From positions 1-64,000 of the forward strand of contig NZ_BCQE01000012.1 of the NCBI RefSeq assembly GCF_001544275.1: DNA of 64,000 nucleotides, written 5' to 3'. The DNA comes from Enterococcus gallinarum NBRC 100675. GTDB lineage: Bacteria; Bacillota; Bacilli; Lactobacillales; Enterococcaceae. The notes under the pieces were generated by a model. That model ran no database searches, was not told the DNA's origin, and worked only from the letters and a program-made list of their open reading frames with translations. A program made the translations under genes and the position numbers. Position 1 is the first letter of the stretch. Each line of letters starts with the position of its first letter. Below, in pieces: positions 1-9,612 of this stretch.

Positions 1-480
1 TTAATAGCCCAATTCGTTTAACAACCGATTTAAAATTCGAAAACGTTCGCCAATCAATTCACCATCTTTTTGTAAGGCATCATAGAACAATAGAATATCC
101 TCATCAATTTTAGGATTGTCTGTATCAACTTCTACTGTCATCCGATTTCCTTGCAGTCCAATAATATCGATGAGTGGATTTTCTGGATCATAAAACTTTT
201 CATGACGATAGGCATCTTGAAAATAGAGGCTAGATTGCGCGACAAGGATCGCTAAGTCAAGAATCCGTGATAACGGGAGTTCTTCTGATTGACGAGACCA
301 CTTTTCCCCCGTGTACCGCCATACTTTCCCTGAGATATCTACTTTTCCTCGATCATTCCATTGTGCCAGACCCAACGACAAGCCTTTCGCATCTGTATGA
401 AGAGCATAGCGTCCGTCTACTGTATCATAGTCTTCCACTTTGATGACGGGTTTGTGTTTTAAGTTTTCTGGTATTTTCAT
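1..480 (-). CDS. DUF6530 family protein, function unknown
   Basis: A complete 159-residue soluble protein with no signal peptide or membrane segment. The sequence, including the central KGLSLGLAQWNDRGKVDIS stretch, resembles the family I know as DUF6530; no activity is established for that family. The start ATG at 480 has a good GGAGG ribosome-binding site 7 bases upstream. It appears to be transcribed from its own promoter (527-555), with a perfect palindrome between promoter and start, so it is probably a repressed single gene. The stop codon is the last codon before the window edge, so any downstream partner is not visible. Family assignment is from memory of the sequence pattern. Confidence 0.75.
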   Translation of the reverse strand: MKIPENLKHKPVIKVEDYDTVDGRYALHTDAKGLSLGLAQWNDRGKVDISGKVWRYTGEKWSRQSEELPLSRILDLAILVAQSSLYFQDAYRHEKFYDPENPLIDIIGLQGNRMTVEVDTDNPKIDEDILLFYDALQKDGELIGERFRILNRLLNELGY

Positions 481-494
481 TTTCCATCCTCCTG

Positions 495-511
495 TTTAGT
501 AATTTACTAAA
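495..511. promoter_or_regulatory. Perfect 17-bp palindrome, candidate operator
   Basis: TTTAGTAATTTACTAAA is an 8-1-8 perfect palindrome. It lies just downstream of the predicted start of transcription (about +9 to +25) and upstream of the ribosome-binding site of the DUF6530 gene, a position typical for a repressor operator. AT-rich palindromes of this size are common for MarR- or HxlR-type regulators. No candidate regulator gene lies next to it inside the window. Confidence 0.55.
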
Positions 512-526
512 GTAGTAATTGGATTA

Positions 527-555
527 AGTATAGTCAGGGTGAATCAGATAAACAA
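527..555 (-). promoter_or_regulatory. Sigma-A promoter for the DUF6530 gene
   Basis: Reading the minus strand, a -35 TTGTTT (550-555) is followed after 17 bases by a -10 TATACT (527-532). Transcription would begin near position 520 and run into the palindrome at 495-511. Confidence 0.55.
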
Positions 556-573
556 GCAAGATGCTTTTATAGC

Positions 574-644
574 AAAAAAATACCCATGTGACCAGAAACC
601 AGCAAAAGCGAACGCTTGACAAGCTTCTAAGTAACATAGGTATT
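574..644 (-). terminator. Long-loop intrinsic terminator after degV
   Basis: On the minus strand an 11-bp stem (AATACCTATGT with ACATGGGTATT, one G-U pair) closes a loop of about 44 nt and runs into seven U residues. The G-U pair works only on the minus strand, which fits termination of the degV transcript. The loop contains TCAAGCG, also found in two other long-loop terminators of this window. Confidence 0.6.
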
Positions 645-690
645 TTCATAAAAATCAAATAATTGCATAGGAATAAATAACTCACTTTTA

Positions 691-1539
691 TTATTGCGCT
701 GCGATGGCAATCCCAATCGCTTTTTCACCCAAATGAGATCCAATCACAGGACCAAAATGACCCACTTCGATTTCGGCATCAGGGTATTTCTTTTGCAGCT
801 TTGCCTTTTCCTCTAAAGCCACAGACAAGTTATTGGCATGGATCACATAGAATTTCACTGGGTAAGCGATTTCTGATTCTCTTTGACCAATAATGTCTTC
901 TGCGCGATTAAAGGCTTTTTTACTGGAACGAATCTTCTCATAAAGCACGATTTTTCCTTCATCAAAAGTCAAGATCGGTTTGATCTTCAATAACCCTCCA
1001 ATCAATGCAGCACCATTTGTTAAACGTCCACCTCGCACAAGATTGTTTAAATCATCTACAATCAAATAAGCATACGTATTATCGCGGATGCGATCGATGT
1101 GGGTCACGATCTCTTCAATGGTTTTGCCTTGTTGGTTCAGATCCAACGCAGCTTCTACCATATGTCCCATTGGCATGCTGGTGATTTTAGAATCATAGGG
1201 AATAACCCGCGCGCCTTTGATATCATCTTTGATACCATATAACGTATTGATAAAGCCAGAAATGCCGCTAGAAAGGTGGATACTTAAGATCGTATCATAA
1301 CCTTTCTGGGCAAGGGTTTCGTATAATGCAATCACTTCACCAAGGACAGGTTGAGAAGTTTTAGGAAATTCTTTACTGTTTTTCAGCAAAGAGTAATATT
1401 CATCTGGTTGAATGTCGATCCCTTCGTTATAGCTTTTTCCATCTAAAATAACAGGTATTGGGATAACGAACAAGTCAGCGTGATCTTGGATGCGTTCAGG
1501 CAAGTAAGCTGTACTGTCAGTAACAACGGCTAATTTCAT
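691..1539 (-). CDS. DegV family fatty-acid-binding protein
   Basis: A 282-residue DegV/FakB-type protein. This family binds a fatty acid and, as FakB, presents it to the FakA kinase for phosphorylation and entry into phospholipid synthesis. The N-terminal VVTDSTAYLP segment, the HLSSGISG loop near residue 90 and the RGGRL segment near residue 170 are family hallmarks. The start is placed at ATG 1539, where GAGGAAAAGA gives a good ribosome-binding site. An in-frame ATG at 1560 lacks one. It is a single gene with its own promoter and terminator. No fakA-like partner is in the window, so whether it acts as FakB is inferred from family only. Confidence 0.85.
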   Translation of the reverse strand: MKLAVVTDSTAYLPERIQDHADLFVIPIPVILDGKSYNEGIDIQPDEYYSLLKNSKEFPKTSQPVLGEVIALYETLAQKGYDTILSIHLSSGISGFINTLYGIKDDIKGARVIPYDSKITSMPMGHMVEAALDLNQQGKTIEEIVTHIDRIRDNTYAYLIVDDLNNLVRGGRLTNGAALIGGLLKIKPILTFDEGKIVLYEKIRSSKKAFNRAEDIIGQRESEIAYPVKFYVIHANNLSVALEEKAKLQKKYPDAEIEVGHFGPVIGSHLGEKAIGIAIAAQ

Positions 1540-1578
1540 TTCTTTTCCTCGTTTCAACATATTTCAAACGTCATTAAT

Positions 1579-1606
1579 AATATAGCATAAACCAGTAAGC
1601 TTTCAA
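1579..1606 (-). promoter_or_regulatory. Sigma-A promoter for degV
   Basis: On the minus strand a -35 TTGAAA (1601-1606), a 16-base spacer and a -10 TATATT (1579-1584) lie about 45 bases upstream of the degV start. Confidence 0.5.
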
Positions 1607-1635
1607 AACTCTTTTCAAAAAGTTTTCAGTTAAAC

Positions 1636-2892
1636 TTACTGATTTAAGAAACTTTCGATGGCTTGTTTATTGGTATCAAAGTTGATAACCAGCACACTTC
1701 CTGCTTCATAGGTTGAGCCATACTGCCAAGAATCATCGACAGGAACAGTTAAGCGATCAATGCCCCCTGCGCCTTTGGCAATCGAAAATGTGTTTCTCAG
1801 CAAGAAGCTAACTGGCAGATTAGTAGAAGCATACCCTAGGACTTTCCCTGCTGCGTATGGCAATTTAACGATGGATAAAGGATTCTTCATGGCATTAAAC
1901 ACAGCATCCATCACTTGTTGTTGTCGACGCACACGCCCAAAGTCGCCTTCTTCGTCCATACGGAACCGCGCATATTGCAATAATTCTAAACCGTTCATAT
2001 TCTGTTGCCCTTTCTTGATAGGGACTTCAAGGTTTTTACTCATATCTTTCTCAGCGTTAATCGGTACACCACTAGGAAAAAGGGTGTCAATCACTTTTTC
2101 AAAAGATTGAAAGTCTACTTTGGCGTAATAATTCGTTTGGATTCCGAAATTTTCAGCTAACGTTTGCCGAACTAACTCTGCACCGCCAAATGCATAAGCT
2201 GCATTGATCTTGTTTTCTCCATATCCCGGAATCGTGACTAACGTATCCCGCATGAAAGAGAGCAACTTCGGTTTCTTTGAAGGGCCATCCAATTGCAGCA
2301 CCATGATCGTGTCTGCACGACCAGTTTCGCCTTTACGGCTATCGCTTCCTAAAAGCAAAATATTTTTTGCTCCATTCGCAGATGCTACACCATTAAACGT
2401 TTCCGTCTCTGAAACTTGTGCATCGCTTTTGGCCACTTGCTGCCCTGCCACAAAAGCCACGATCGAGTAGGCAAGTACAAACACTAGTACATACAGGATG
2501 AAACGCAAAACAGGTCGTTTCTTACGTTTAGTTTCTTTTGATTTTACTTTCTGATCTTGTTTCGCTTGCTTCTTGTTAACTGACTGACCATTGTTGCCGA
2601 AATCCTTTTGTTCACCAAAGGACTTTGCCTTGGTTTTTTTGCCAGTTAACAGATTCGGCCGCTGAAAGGTAGTTTTTTTTGACGAATGATTGCCAGAAGA
2701 CCGCTTCTGACTTGTTTGGTCATTCTCCCTTTGTTGTGCAAAATCGTTTTCTGCTGAATATTCCTCTTCCTTTTGAGGTCTTCTCACAGATTTTGTTTCT
2801 CGACGAGCAAAGATCGTTTCTTTATGAGCAGCTCGTTGCTCTTCTTTCGCTAATTGTTCATGCAACTTTTTGTTGCGGTCCATCCGACTCAT
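1636..2892 (-). CDS. LytR-CpsA-Psr (LCP) family cell-wall ligase
   Basis: A 418-residue membrane protein of the LCP family, enzymes that attach lipid-linked teichoic acid or polysaccharide precursors to peptidoglycan at the outer membrane face. Residues 1-125 form a long, Lys/Arg/Gln-rich cytoplasmic tail. One membrane helix lies at about 128-149. The extracellular LCP domain follows, with LLLGSDSRKGETGRADTI, the FMRDT arginine, NAAYAFGG and the QYARFRMDEEGDFGRVRRQQ block. The start at ATG 2892 is chosen for its perfect GGAGGAA site. The longer reading frame to 3039 would overlap the preceding gene and has no such site. It lies after the aro operon but is separated from it by a hairpin, so it is probably not an aromatic gene. 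Confidence 0.88.
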   Translation of the reverse strand: MSRMDRNKKLHEQLAKEEQRAAHKETIFARRETKSVRRPQKEEEYSAENDFAQQRENDQTSQKRSSGNHSSKKTTFQRPNLLTGKKTKAKSFGEQKDFGNNGQSVNKKQAKQDQKVKSKETKRKKRPVLRFILYVLVFVLAYSIVAFVAGQQVAKSDAQVSETETFNGVASANGAKNILLLGSDSRKGETGRADTIMVLQLDGPSKKPKLLSFMRDTLVTIPGYGENKINAAYAFGGAELVRQTLAENFGIQTNYYAKVDFQSFEKVIDTLFPSGVPINAEKDMSKNLEVPIKKGQQNMNGLELLQYARFRMDEEGDFGRVRRQQQVMDAVFNAMKNPLSIVKLPYAAGKVLGYASTNLPVSFLLRNTFSIAKGAGGIDRLTVPVDDSWQYGSTYEAGSVLVINFDTNKQAIESFLNQ

Positions 2893-2911
2893 AGAACAGT
2901 TTCCTCCAAAT

Positions 2912-2965
2912 AAAAAAAGCTTTTCTTTCTTATAAGAATACCTTACGAAAAAAAGAAAGAAAGCT
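2912..2965 (-). terminator. Candidate terminator of the aro operon
   Basis: On the minus strand AGCTTTCTTTCTT pairs with AAGAAAGAAAAGCT (one bulged base) and is followed by a U-run. It lies between the GNAT gene and the LCP gene. The arms are very AT-rich, so this is a moderate call. Confidence 0.45.
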
Positions 2966-3023
2966 ATTTTTTTAAATTTTAAGATTTTCCTAGCAACTTT
3001 TTGATAGAAGGATGAAAAACGGC

Positions 3024-3497
3024 TCATAAAATCTTGCATGCTCTGTAACGTTCAACTTGAAAACCATTTCGTTGGTAAAAATCGGCCACTTGGTTTTTGG
3101 CCCAGAAATTCAGAGTGAGGGTTGCAAACTGCTTTTCTCGAGCAAAATCTGCGGCATAGGTCAATAAGGTTTCACCGACCCCTTGCTTCTGGTATTCATT
3201 TTCAACCGATAACGCTTCGATCTCAAGTCGACGTTGAGAGACCATCAGCGGTGTATCCGATAACTCAATCTCTTTTAGATGAATAAATCCGCAAGGTTGT
3301 TTTTGCCAGGCTACAAAAAAATGATGCGTTTCTGTGGCAAGCAAATCCTGTAACAAGTCGCGGAATGCCTCGTAGTCAAAGGATTTGAAAACGTTAGGTA
3401 TCAATTGATGATGGACCTCTTGAACACTTTGATAAAGTTTAGCTAATAAATCAGCATCCTCGCAAGGAATGATTTTCCTTTCTTTCATTTCCTTCAC
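3024..3497 (-). CDS. GNAT family N-acetyltransferase
   Basis: A 157-residue GCN5-related acetyltransferase that would transfer an acetyl group from acetyl-CoA to an amine. The acetyl-CoA-binding loop is visible as YQKQGVGETLL near residues 100-110, followed by the typical C-terminal FYQRNGF segment. It is the last gene of the aro operon. Its GTG start at 3497 lies 47 bases inside the pheA reading frame, with AAGGA as ribosome-binding site, which suggests translational coupling. An ATG at 3488 is the alternative start. The substrate cannot be told from the sequence. Its position at the tail of an aromatic amino acid operon is suggestive at most. Confidence 0.8.
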   Translation of the reverse strand: MKEMKERKIIPCEDADLLAKLYQSVQEVHHQLIPNVFKSFDYEAFRDLLQDLLATETHHFFVAWQKQPCGFIHLKEIELSDTPLMVSQRRLEIEALSVENEYQKQGVGETLLTYAADFAREKQFATLTLNFWAKNQVADFYQRNGFQVERYRACKIL

Positions 3498-4326
3498 CTA
3501 TTTCCTTCACAGCATACGTACCTAGAAGATGGACATTACAATCTAACATCCTGATTTCTTCTAAGGCATTCTCAATCAAGGCCCAAGGCTGATTCAGCAC
3601 TAAATCTATCACAAAAAAATATTCACCTAGACTCGTTTTTAATGGTCGGGATTCGATTTTGCTCAAGTCAATGCCGCGCCAGCCAAAAGCAGCCAAAATC
3701 TGATGCAGACTACCTGGTCGATTGGTAGGCAAGGTCACATAGATTGTGGCTTTCGTTGCCTTATCATGGAAAACGCCCGATTCGTTTGTGTCTTTTTGCA
3801 AGATCCAAAAACGAGTTTGGTTGCTAGTCGTATCCTGGATATTTTTTTCCTGAATGAATAGACCATAAGCATGGGCTGCTTCTTTGGAAGCAATGGCAGC
3901 TACCGGCTCCGCTGGATGCTCTGCGACAAAGACGGCAGCGGTAGTCGTCGATGCCACCGCTTCAATTGGAACATCTGGAAAGTTATGTTGCAAAAACTCC
4001 GTACATTGGGCCAAAGCTTGTGGATGAGAAATGATTTTGGAAATCGGCTGTCCTGACTGAATGGTCAGTAGCTGATGGTTGATAGGCAAAATCACTTCTT
4101 GTTCAATGATCAGTTCCTTTTGTCGGAAAAGTGTATCGATTGTCGCATGAACCGAACCCTCTAATGAATTTTCATTGGGGACTACCGCTCGTTGGATGTC
4201 CCCTGCTACTAATGCTTGAATACATAATGGGATCGATCCAAAAGGAACCATTTCTTCATTTAAAAAAGATTCACAGGCGGCTCGATAGGTGAAGGAGTTT
4301 TTTGGGCCTAGATAACCAATCTTCAT
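3451..4326 (-). CDS. pheA: Prephenate dehydratase
   Basis: A 291-residue monofunctional prephenate dehydratase that converts prephenate to phenylpyruvate, the committed step to phenylalanine. The catalytic domain spans about residues 1-180 and includes the NQTRFWIL motif with the conserved Thr-Arg-Phe. The C-terminal ACT domain, with GSLHQILAAF and ESRP, is the usual phenylalanine-binding allosteric unit. There is no chorismate mutase domain, unlike the enterobacterial P-protein. The ATG follows the aroK stop codon with no gap, so the two genes are co-translated. Feedback inhibition by Phe is inferred from the ACT domain. Confidence 0.95.
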   Translation of the reverse strand: MKIGYLGPKNSFTYRAACESFLNEEMVPFGSIPLCIQALVAGDIQRAVVPNENSLEGSVHATIDTLFRQKELIIEQEVILPINHQLLTIQSGQPISKIISHPQALAQCTEFLQHNFPDVPIEAVASTTTAAVFVAEHPAEPVAAIASKEAAHAYGLFIQEKNIQDTTSNQTRFWILQKDTNESGVFHDKATKATIYVTLPTNRPGSLHQILAAFGWRGIDLSKIESRPLKTSLGEYFFVIDLVLNQPWALIENALEEIRMLDCNVHLLGTYAVKEIGEGNERKENHSLRGC

Positions 4327-4833
4327 TTATTCACCTGCTTTTTGAATGATTTCAGTCACGATTTCTGCTGGAGATTTGCGGGTGGTATCGATCACTACTG
4401 TCGCACTTTCTTCGTATAGTGGCATTCTTGGACGATAAATATCAATGATTTCTGCCGGCGATTTCGAAACGACAAGCGGACGAATATTGACCGTATCCTT
4501 TTTCAACCGATCGAGCAATTCTTCTGGCTCCGTTTTTAAATAGATGACTTTCGGAAATTGCTGCAATAGTTGCCGATTTTCTTCTTTTAGGATGATGCCG
4601 CCGCCAGTAGAGATCACTTGATCAAGTGTTAATGAATGAGTCAAAATCTCCGTTTCTTTTTCTCGAAAAGCGGCCTCCCCGTAACGATCAAAATAGTCTT
4701 GGATCGTCATGCCGATCGATTCAACGATCAGATCGTCAAAATCAACATGTGCCAACTCTAATCGCTCTGCTAACAAGCGACCAATAGTTGTTTTACCAGC
4801 ACCCATGAAACCGATCAAAACGATTCCTTTCAT
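4327..4833 (-). CDS. aroK: Shikimate kinase
   Basis: A 168-residue cytoplasmic kinase that phosphorylates shikimate at the 3-hydroxyl using ATP, step five of the shikimate pathway. The P-loop GFMGAGKTT is at residues 8-16. The shikimate-binding VDFDD near 32 and the STGGGI loop near 78 are present. Length is normal for the family. Its ATG overlaps the aroA stop codon (ATGA arrangement), with GGAGGTG as ribosome-binding site inside the aroA end. Confidence 0.95.
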   Translation of the reverse strand: MKGIVLIGFMGAGKTTIGRLLAERLELAHVDFDDLIVESIGMTIQDYFDRYGEAAFREKETEILTHSLTLDQVISTGGGIILKEENRQLLQQFPKVIYLKTEPEELLDRLKKDTVNIRPLVVSKSPAEIIDIYRPRMPLYEESATVVIDTTRKSPAEIVTEIIQKAGE

Positions 4834-6119
4834 TCAACATCACCTCCAGTTAATTGGCGGAGATCCTCAAAGAAGTGGGGGTAGGAGACCGCTACTGCTT
4901 CCGCCTGTTCTAATTCCACATCTTCTTGCGTCAATAAAGCAGCTACTTGCAGCATCATACCAATTCGATGATCGCCGCGACTGGACACGTTGCCACCATG
5001 AAGGGGTGTCGGACCATGAATAATCAGTCCATCTTCCGTTGGCGTGATATCTGCTCCCAGTTTCGTTAATTCTTCTGCGGTCGCATCGATTCGGTTCGTC
5101 TCTTTGACTTTCAATTCTTCAGCATCACGAATCACCGTTTGGCCGACAGCTTGTGTAGCTAACAAAGCGATGATTGGTAATTCATCAATGAGTCGAGGGA
5201 TGATCGCGCCTTGGATCTCGATTCCTTTTAATACAGAAGAACGAATAGTAATCGTAGCTGATTGATTGTTCTGATCGATCGCTGTTAGTGAAATCTGCGC
5301 ACCCATTTGTTCCAGCACATCTAAAATTCCTGTTCGCGTCGGATTAATCCCGACATTTTCTAGCGTGATTTCACTATTAGGTAAAACAGCTCCTGCAGTT
5401 AAGAAAAAAGCAGCTGAAGAAATATCTCCTGGTACAATCACTTCTTGTCCAATAAAGGATTGGGGACCTGTAACTTGAATCTCCTTTCCTTTAACCATGA
5501 TCTCACCGCCAAATTGACGAATCATTTCTTCCGTATGATTGCGGCTCGGTTCTTTCTCGACGATTCGCGAGGTACCCTCTGCTTGCAATGCGGCAAAAAT
5601 CAACGCTGATTTGACTTGTGCACTAGCAACAGGCATAGAATAATCGATTGGGCTTAAAGCGCGCGTACCTTGAATAGTAATCGGTGGAAACTCACTTTCA
5701 TTGCTGCCGTTAAGTCTCGCACCCATTTGATTCAATGGCAACATCACTCGATTCATTGGTCGCTGATTCAACGAATCATCCCCCAGTAAAGTAGTCGTGA
5801 AAGGTTGCCCGGCTAAAATACCCATCATTAAACGAATCGTTGTGCCTGAATTTCCTACATCAATAGGACCTTCAGCAGCTTTCAAACCGCCAAACCCTTG
5901 ACCAGTGATCGTGATCGTCTCGCCGTCATCTTGAATGGGAACTCCCAATTCTTGAAAAGCGTGAAGGGTACTAAGACAATCTTCCCCTCTTAAAAAATTA
6001 CGAACCGTAGTCGTCCCTTCTGCTAATGCGCCAAACATGATGCTGCGGTGAGAAATAGATTTATCTGCGGGGACTGTCAGTGTGCCTCTTAGCTGGTTAG
6101 CTTTAAGTAGTTTCATCAT
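4830..6119 (-). CDS. aroA: 3-phosphoshikimate 1-carboxyvinyltransferase (EPSP synthase)
   Basis: A 429-residue enzyme that joins phosphoenolpyruvate to shikimate-3-phosphate to form EPSP. The active-site ADKSISHRS is near residue 20, [10 protein letters not shown] near residue 90, RPMNRVM near 120, IDELPIIA near 310, KETNRI near 340 and GDHRIGM near 385. The double Met start follows a GGAGA site. It sits 7 bases after tyrA and overlaps aroK, placing it mid-operon. Nothing unusual is seen in the catalytic residues. The glyphosate class of the enzyme cannot be assigned with certainty by eye. Confidence 0.95.
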   Translation of the reverse strand: MMKLLKANQLRGTLTVPADKSISHRSIMFGALAEGTTTVRNFLRGEDCLSTLHAFQELGVPIQDDGETITITGQGFGGLKAAEGPIDVGNSGTTIRLMMGILAGQPFTTTLLGDDSLNQRPMNRVMLPLNQMGARLNGSNESEFPPITIQGTRALSPIDYSMPVASAQVKSALIFAALQAEGTSRIVEKEPSRNHTEEMIRQFGGEIMVKGKEIQVTGPQSFIGQEVIVPGDISSAAFFLTAGAVLPNSEITLENVGINPTRTGILDVLEQMGAQISLTAIDQNNQSATITIRSSVLKGIEIQGAIIPRLIDELPIIALLATQAVGQTVIRDAEELKVKETNRIDATAEELTKLGADITPTEDGLIIHGPTPLHGGNVSSRGDHRIGMMLQVAALLTQEDVELEQAEAVAVSYPHFFEDLRQLTGGDVE

Positions 6120-6126
6120 TGTTCTC

Positions 6127-7212
6127 CTATTTTATCCGACATTGATAGGTCGTATTTTCAGTGATCAGCTGCTGGGCTTGCTGCAGCTCTTTTTGACTTT
6201 TGAAAGAAATCTGCAAGACACCGAGTATATCTTCACGCGTCTCTAAAATTTTTAAATTGATCAATGAGAGATTGCCCGTGCTTAACAGCTGGGTGACCTC
6301 TGCTACCACACCCGGATGATCCGGAACATCGATCAATAGATCATAGAACGCTGGAATTGCTCCGGTTTGGTGGATAGGTAAATGGTCTCTTGTTTCTTTA
6401 GCATCTTCAAAAAAACGGAATATTGCTTTTTCATCTTTGGTCAGCAACCACTGTGATACTTGCTCCATTTGTTTTTGCCAGGTTGCGATTAGCTGCAAAA
6501 GCTCCTGTCGATTACTTAATAAAATATCTGTCCACATGCGGGGATCGGAAGAAGCAATGCGAGTGATGTCCCGAAACCCTCCTGCGGCTAGTTGCTGAGC
6601 CCTAGGCTGTGATTGATTAAACGTATTCGCCTGATTGACTAACCCGGAAGCAATAATATGAGGTAAATGACTTAGCATTCCAGTGATTTGATCATGCTCG
6701 TTTGGTGCCAATTCGACGTATTTTGCTCTGGTCCCTTGAAACAATCGCTGCAGTTCGTTCATGCGGTTGCTAGTAGTCGGGGTAAAAATGTAGTAGGCAT
6801 TTTCGAATAAATTCTCATCTGCTGCCAAAATACCCGATTTATGAGAACCAGCCATAGGATGACCGCCAATAAAATCAAAGGAGAATTGCTGCGCAAATTG
6901 AACAATCTCTGCTTTTGTACTACCAGTATCCGTTACTAACACATTTGGCTTTAAAGTTACTCTTCCCAATTCAGCCAAATAAGCTTTCGTGATCTCCACC
7001 GGAAGTGCCAAAATGATGATATCTGATTGGATCGCTCCTTCAGTAAATGAAGCTGGCACGAAGTCAACAATCTGTGACTGTATGGCAATTTCATTGGTCG
7101 ATTCACAATGATCCCAGCCAATCAGATAGCTGTCAGCAACAGCTTTTTTGATGCATTTTGCTAACGAAGCACCGATCAATCCTAGACCAGCGATCATGAT
7201 TTTTTGTGACAT
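6127..7212 (-). CDS. tyrA: Prephenate dehydrogenase
   Basis: A 361-residue NAD-dependent dehydrogenase that oxidatively decarboxylates prephenate to 4-hydroxyphenylpyruvate, the committed step to tyrosine. The Rossmann motif [11 protein letters not shown] is at the N-terminus, [12 protein letters not shown] is near residue 120, and a C-terminal ACT domain covers about 290-361. There is no fused chorismate mutase. The start is placed at ATG 7212, preceded by GAGG at suitable distance. An in-frame ATG at 7227 lies too close to its AGGA. The ACT domain suggests tyrosine feedback control. Confidence 0.93.
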   Translation of the reverse strand: MSQKIMIAGLGLIGASLAKCIKKAVADSYLIGWDHCESTNEIAIQSQIVDFVPASFTEGAIQSDIIILALPVEITKAYLAELGRVTLKPNVLVTDTGSTKAEIVQFAQQFSFDFIGGHPMAGSHKSGILAADENLFENAYYIFTPTTSNRMNELQRLFQGTRAKYVELAPNEHDQITGMLSHLPHIIASGLVNQANTFNQSQPRAQQLAAGGFRDITRIASSDPRMWTDILLSNRQELLQLIATWQKQMEQVSQWLLTKDEKAIFRFFEDAKETRDHLPIHQTGAIPAFYDLLIDVPDHPGVVAEVTQLLSTGNLSLINLKILETREDILGVLQISFKSQKELQQAQQLITENTTYQCRIK

Positions 7213-7250
7213 TGGAATGTCCCTCATTTCCTTTTTTCAAGATATTTTTT

Positions 7251-7274
7251 AGTAGTGGGATAAAGCCCACTACT
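7251..7274 (-). repeat. Intra-operon hairpin between aroC and tyrA
   Basis: A perfect 9-bp inverted repeat, AGTAGTGGG with CCCACTACT around a 6-base loop, lies in the longest internal gap of the aro operon. No U-run follows it on the minus strand, so it is unlikely to terminate. An mRNA processing or stability role is possible. Confidence 0.45.
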
Positions 7275-7287
7275 TTAGTAATGAATT

Positions 7288-8457
7288 TTAGTAATGAAGC
7301 AAGTAGTCACGGTATTCTTGGACAGCTGTTTGTAATTCTTCAAAGGAGTCACTCGGAAATTTTTCGAGTATTTCATTGGCTACTACTGTAGCAACGACAT
7401 TTTCACAAACCACACTGGCTGCAGGTACTGCCGTACTATCTGAACGTTCAACACTTGCTTTGTAGGGCTCTTTGCTATCGATATCAACGCTTTGCAACGG
7501 TTTGTATAATGTTGGAATGGGCTTCATCACGCCACGAACAACAATCGGTTCTCCATTTGTCATTCCTCCTTCAAATCCGCCCAAATTATTGCTGCGACGC
7601 GTGTATCCTTTTTGCTGATCCCAGAGGATTTCATCCATCACTTGCGAACCGGGTAAGACTCCTGCTTCAAATCCGACACCAAATTCAGCACCTTTAAATG
7701 CATTGATACTAACCACGGCCTGCGCAATTTTGGCATCCAATTTTTTATCCCACTGCACATAGCTGCCTAGACCAGCGGGGACACCCCCGATTAGAACTTC
7801 TACGACACCACCAATCGTATCCCCATTTCTCTTGGTTTGGTCGATCAATTGCTTGATTTCTTCTTCGACAGAAGGATCCAACACCCGAACTTCAGATGCT
7901 TCGGAGCGCTCGGCAATTTCTTGAACAGTCAAACCATCAGGAATAGCTGCTTTGATGCCGCCAAGCATTGTCACATGGCCAGCCACTTCAATCCCTAATT
8001 CCTTTAAGATTTTTTTGGCAATTGCACCAATGGCCACTCGCATGGTTGTTTCCCGTGCAGAGGAACGCTCTAAGACGTTGCGCAAATCCTGATGACGGTA
8101 TTTCATGCCGCCGACCAAGTCTGCATGTCCCGGTCTAGGCCGAGCCACTCGTCGTAATTTCCGATCCTTTTCAGGAACTTCCTCGATTGCCATCACTTTC
8201 GTCCAATTTTTCCAGTCTTTATTTTCCACAACCAATGTCACAGGCGACCCTAATGTTTTTCCATGTCGGATGCCGGAAGTAATACGGACTTGGTCTTTTT
8301 CAATCAGCATGCGACCGCCGCGGCCATAACCCGTTTGTCTTCTCGCTAGTTCGTGATTGATATCTGCTGCTGTTAGGGGTAATCCCGCTGGTAGTCCTTC
8401 AATAATCGCGGTCAATTCAGGTCCGTGGGATTCACCTGCTGTAATATAACGCATCAT
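7288..8457 (-). CDS. aroC: Chorismate synthase
   Basis: A 389-residue enzyme that makes chorismate from EPSP by trans-1,4 elimination of phosphate, using reduced FMN. The N-terminal [19 protein letters not shown], the RPGHADL block near residue 105 and the [13 protein letters not shown] region near 295 are the family signatures. Length is typical of the Gram-positive form. The start at 8457 has AGAGGA eight bases upstream. The gene sits between aroB and tyrA in the aro operon and delivers the branch-point metabolite. Confidence 0.96.
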   Translation of the reverse strand: MMRYITAGESHGPELTAIIEGLPAGLPLTAADINHELARRQTGYGRGGRMLIEKDQVRITSGIRHGKTLGSPVTLVVENKDWKNWTKVMAIEEVPEKDRKLRRVARPRPGHADLVGGMKYRHQDLRNVLERSSARETTMRVAIGAIAKKILKELGIEVAGHVTMLGGIKAAIPDGLTVQEIAERSEASEVRVLDPSVEEEIKQLIDQTKRNGDTIGGVVEVLIGGVPAGLGSYVQWDKKLDAKIAQAVVSINAFKGAEFGVGFEAGVLPGSQVMDEILWDQQKGYTRRSNNLGGFEGGMTNGEPIVVRGVMKPIPTLYKPLQSVDIDSKEPYKASVERSDSTAVPAASVVCENVVATVVANEILEKFPSDSFEELQTAVQEYRDYLLHY

Positions 8458-8476
8458 CCGTCGCTTCCTCTCTTTT

Positions 8477-9529
8477 TTATAAATAATTTTTGATTTCTTC
8501 TGTAGGGATCGTAACGATCTTCGCTTGACCGATTTTTTCTAACAAAATAATCTTCAATTGGTTTCCTCGGGCCTTTTTATCATGAGTGATCGCTTGATAC
8601 AACTGATCTTTGTCAAGTGATTCTGGCTGAGTAGGCAAATGAAACTTGCTGATCATTTCTATTAATTGGGCCGTAGTTCCTTTTGGAGATAATCCGATGG
8701 ACTCCGCGTGTTGGGTGATCATCACCATGCCGATTGCTACTCCTGCACCATGGCTGATTTCAAACGCTGCTGTTTTTTCTAGCCCATGTCCGATGGTATG
8801 GCCGAAATTCAACATCAAGCGACTGCCATGATCGAAAGGGTCTTCCTCGACAACTTTTTGTTTGACCGTTAAAGCCGCAGTGATCACTTGTTCTGCATGG
8901 TCCAATAATGCCGCCTCATCTTGCAATTCGGCTAGTTTTTGCCATAGCTGGTCATCAGCGATTGCTGCCGACTTAATGATCTCTGCAATTCCTTCTTGTA
9001 CGCGATAAAGTGGTAATGATCGTAAAAGTTCTGGATCGATCAAAACACCAGCGGGTTGGGCAAAGGTTCCGACCAAATTTTTAGCATTTCCAGTATTGAC
9101 AGCTGTTTTGCCGCCAATACTAGAATCTACTTGCGCCAATAAAGTCGTGGGAATCTGCAGAAAATGGATTCCTCGCATATATGTCGAAGCCACGAAACCT
9201 GCTAAATCACCGATTACTCCGCCGCCCAGCGCAATTATTCCATCGCTTCGGGTCAACCCAAGTTCTGCTAATCGATCATAAAGAATCGTCGCTTGCTCAA
9301 GAGACTTGCTCTTTTCTCCCGCTGGAACAACAAGTAATTTTGCTGCAAATCCTTCATGAGTAAGCGCATCAATAATGACTTGTCCATAGATTGGTGAAAC
9401 GTTACTATCCGTAATCACCGCGATCCTTTGAGGTTGCCAAAGTCCTTTGACCCATTTCCCTACTTCTTGAAAGGCACCTCGTTGAATGACAATATCATAC
9501 GAATGTTCTGCTAAATTTATGTGTAACAT
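8477..9529 (-). CDS. aroB: 3-dehydroquinate synthase
   Basis: A 350-residue NAD- and metal-dependent enzyme that cyclises DAHP to 3-dehydroquinate. Visible signatures are [19 protein letters not shown] near residue 105, [19 protein letters not shown] near 130 and the metal-binding [11 protein letters not shown] near 245. The start is placed at ATG 9529, which an AAAGGAG site precedes by about 12 bases. A TTG three bases upstream and a GTG at 9541 are alternatives. It is the third gene of the aro operon. Confidence 0.94.
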   Translation of the reverse strand: MLHINLAEHSYDIVIQRGAFQEVGKWVKGLWQPQRIAVITDSNVSPIYGQVIIDALTHEGFAAKLLVVPAGEKSKSLEQATILYDRLAELGLTRSDGIIALGGGVIGDLAGFVASTYMRGIHFLQIPTTLLAQVDSSIGGKTAVNTGNAKNLVGTFAQPAGVLIDPELLRSLPLYRVQEGIAEIIKSAAIADDQLWQKLAELQDEAALLDHAEQVITAALTVKQKVVEEDPFDHGSRLMLNFGHTIGHGLEKTAAFEISHGAGVAIGMVMITQHAESIGLSPKGTTAQLIEMISKFHLPTQPESLDKDQLYQAITHDKKARGNQLKIILLEKIGQAKIVTIPTEEIKNYL

Positions 9530-9612
9530 CAAATGATACACTCCTTTTTTTAGACTTCACAATGACTTGATTTCTTCTCAAATAGCTGTCACTCTCAGTT
9601 GCAAAGCGACGA

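Noticed and set aside
2893-3039. N-terminal extension of the LCP protein to 3039
   Set aside because: It overlaps the GNAT gene and the terminator-like hairpin and has no ribosome-binding site. ATG 2892 has an excellent one.
7251-7274. Hairpin between aroC and tyrA as a terminator
   Set aside because: An A-run and not a U-run follows on the transcribed minus strand, and tyrA to pheA must be transcribed through it.
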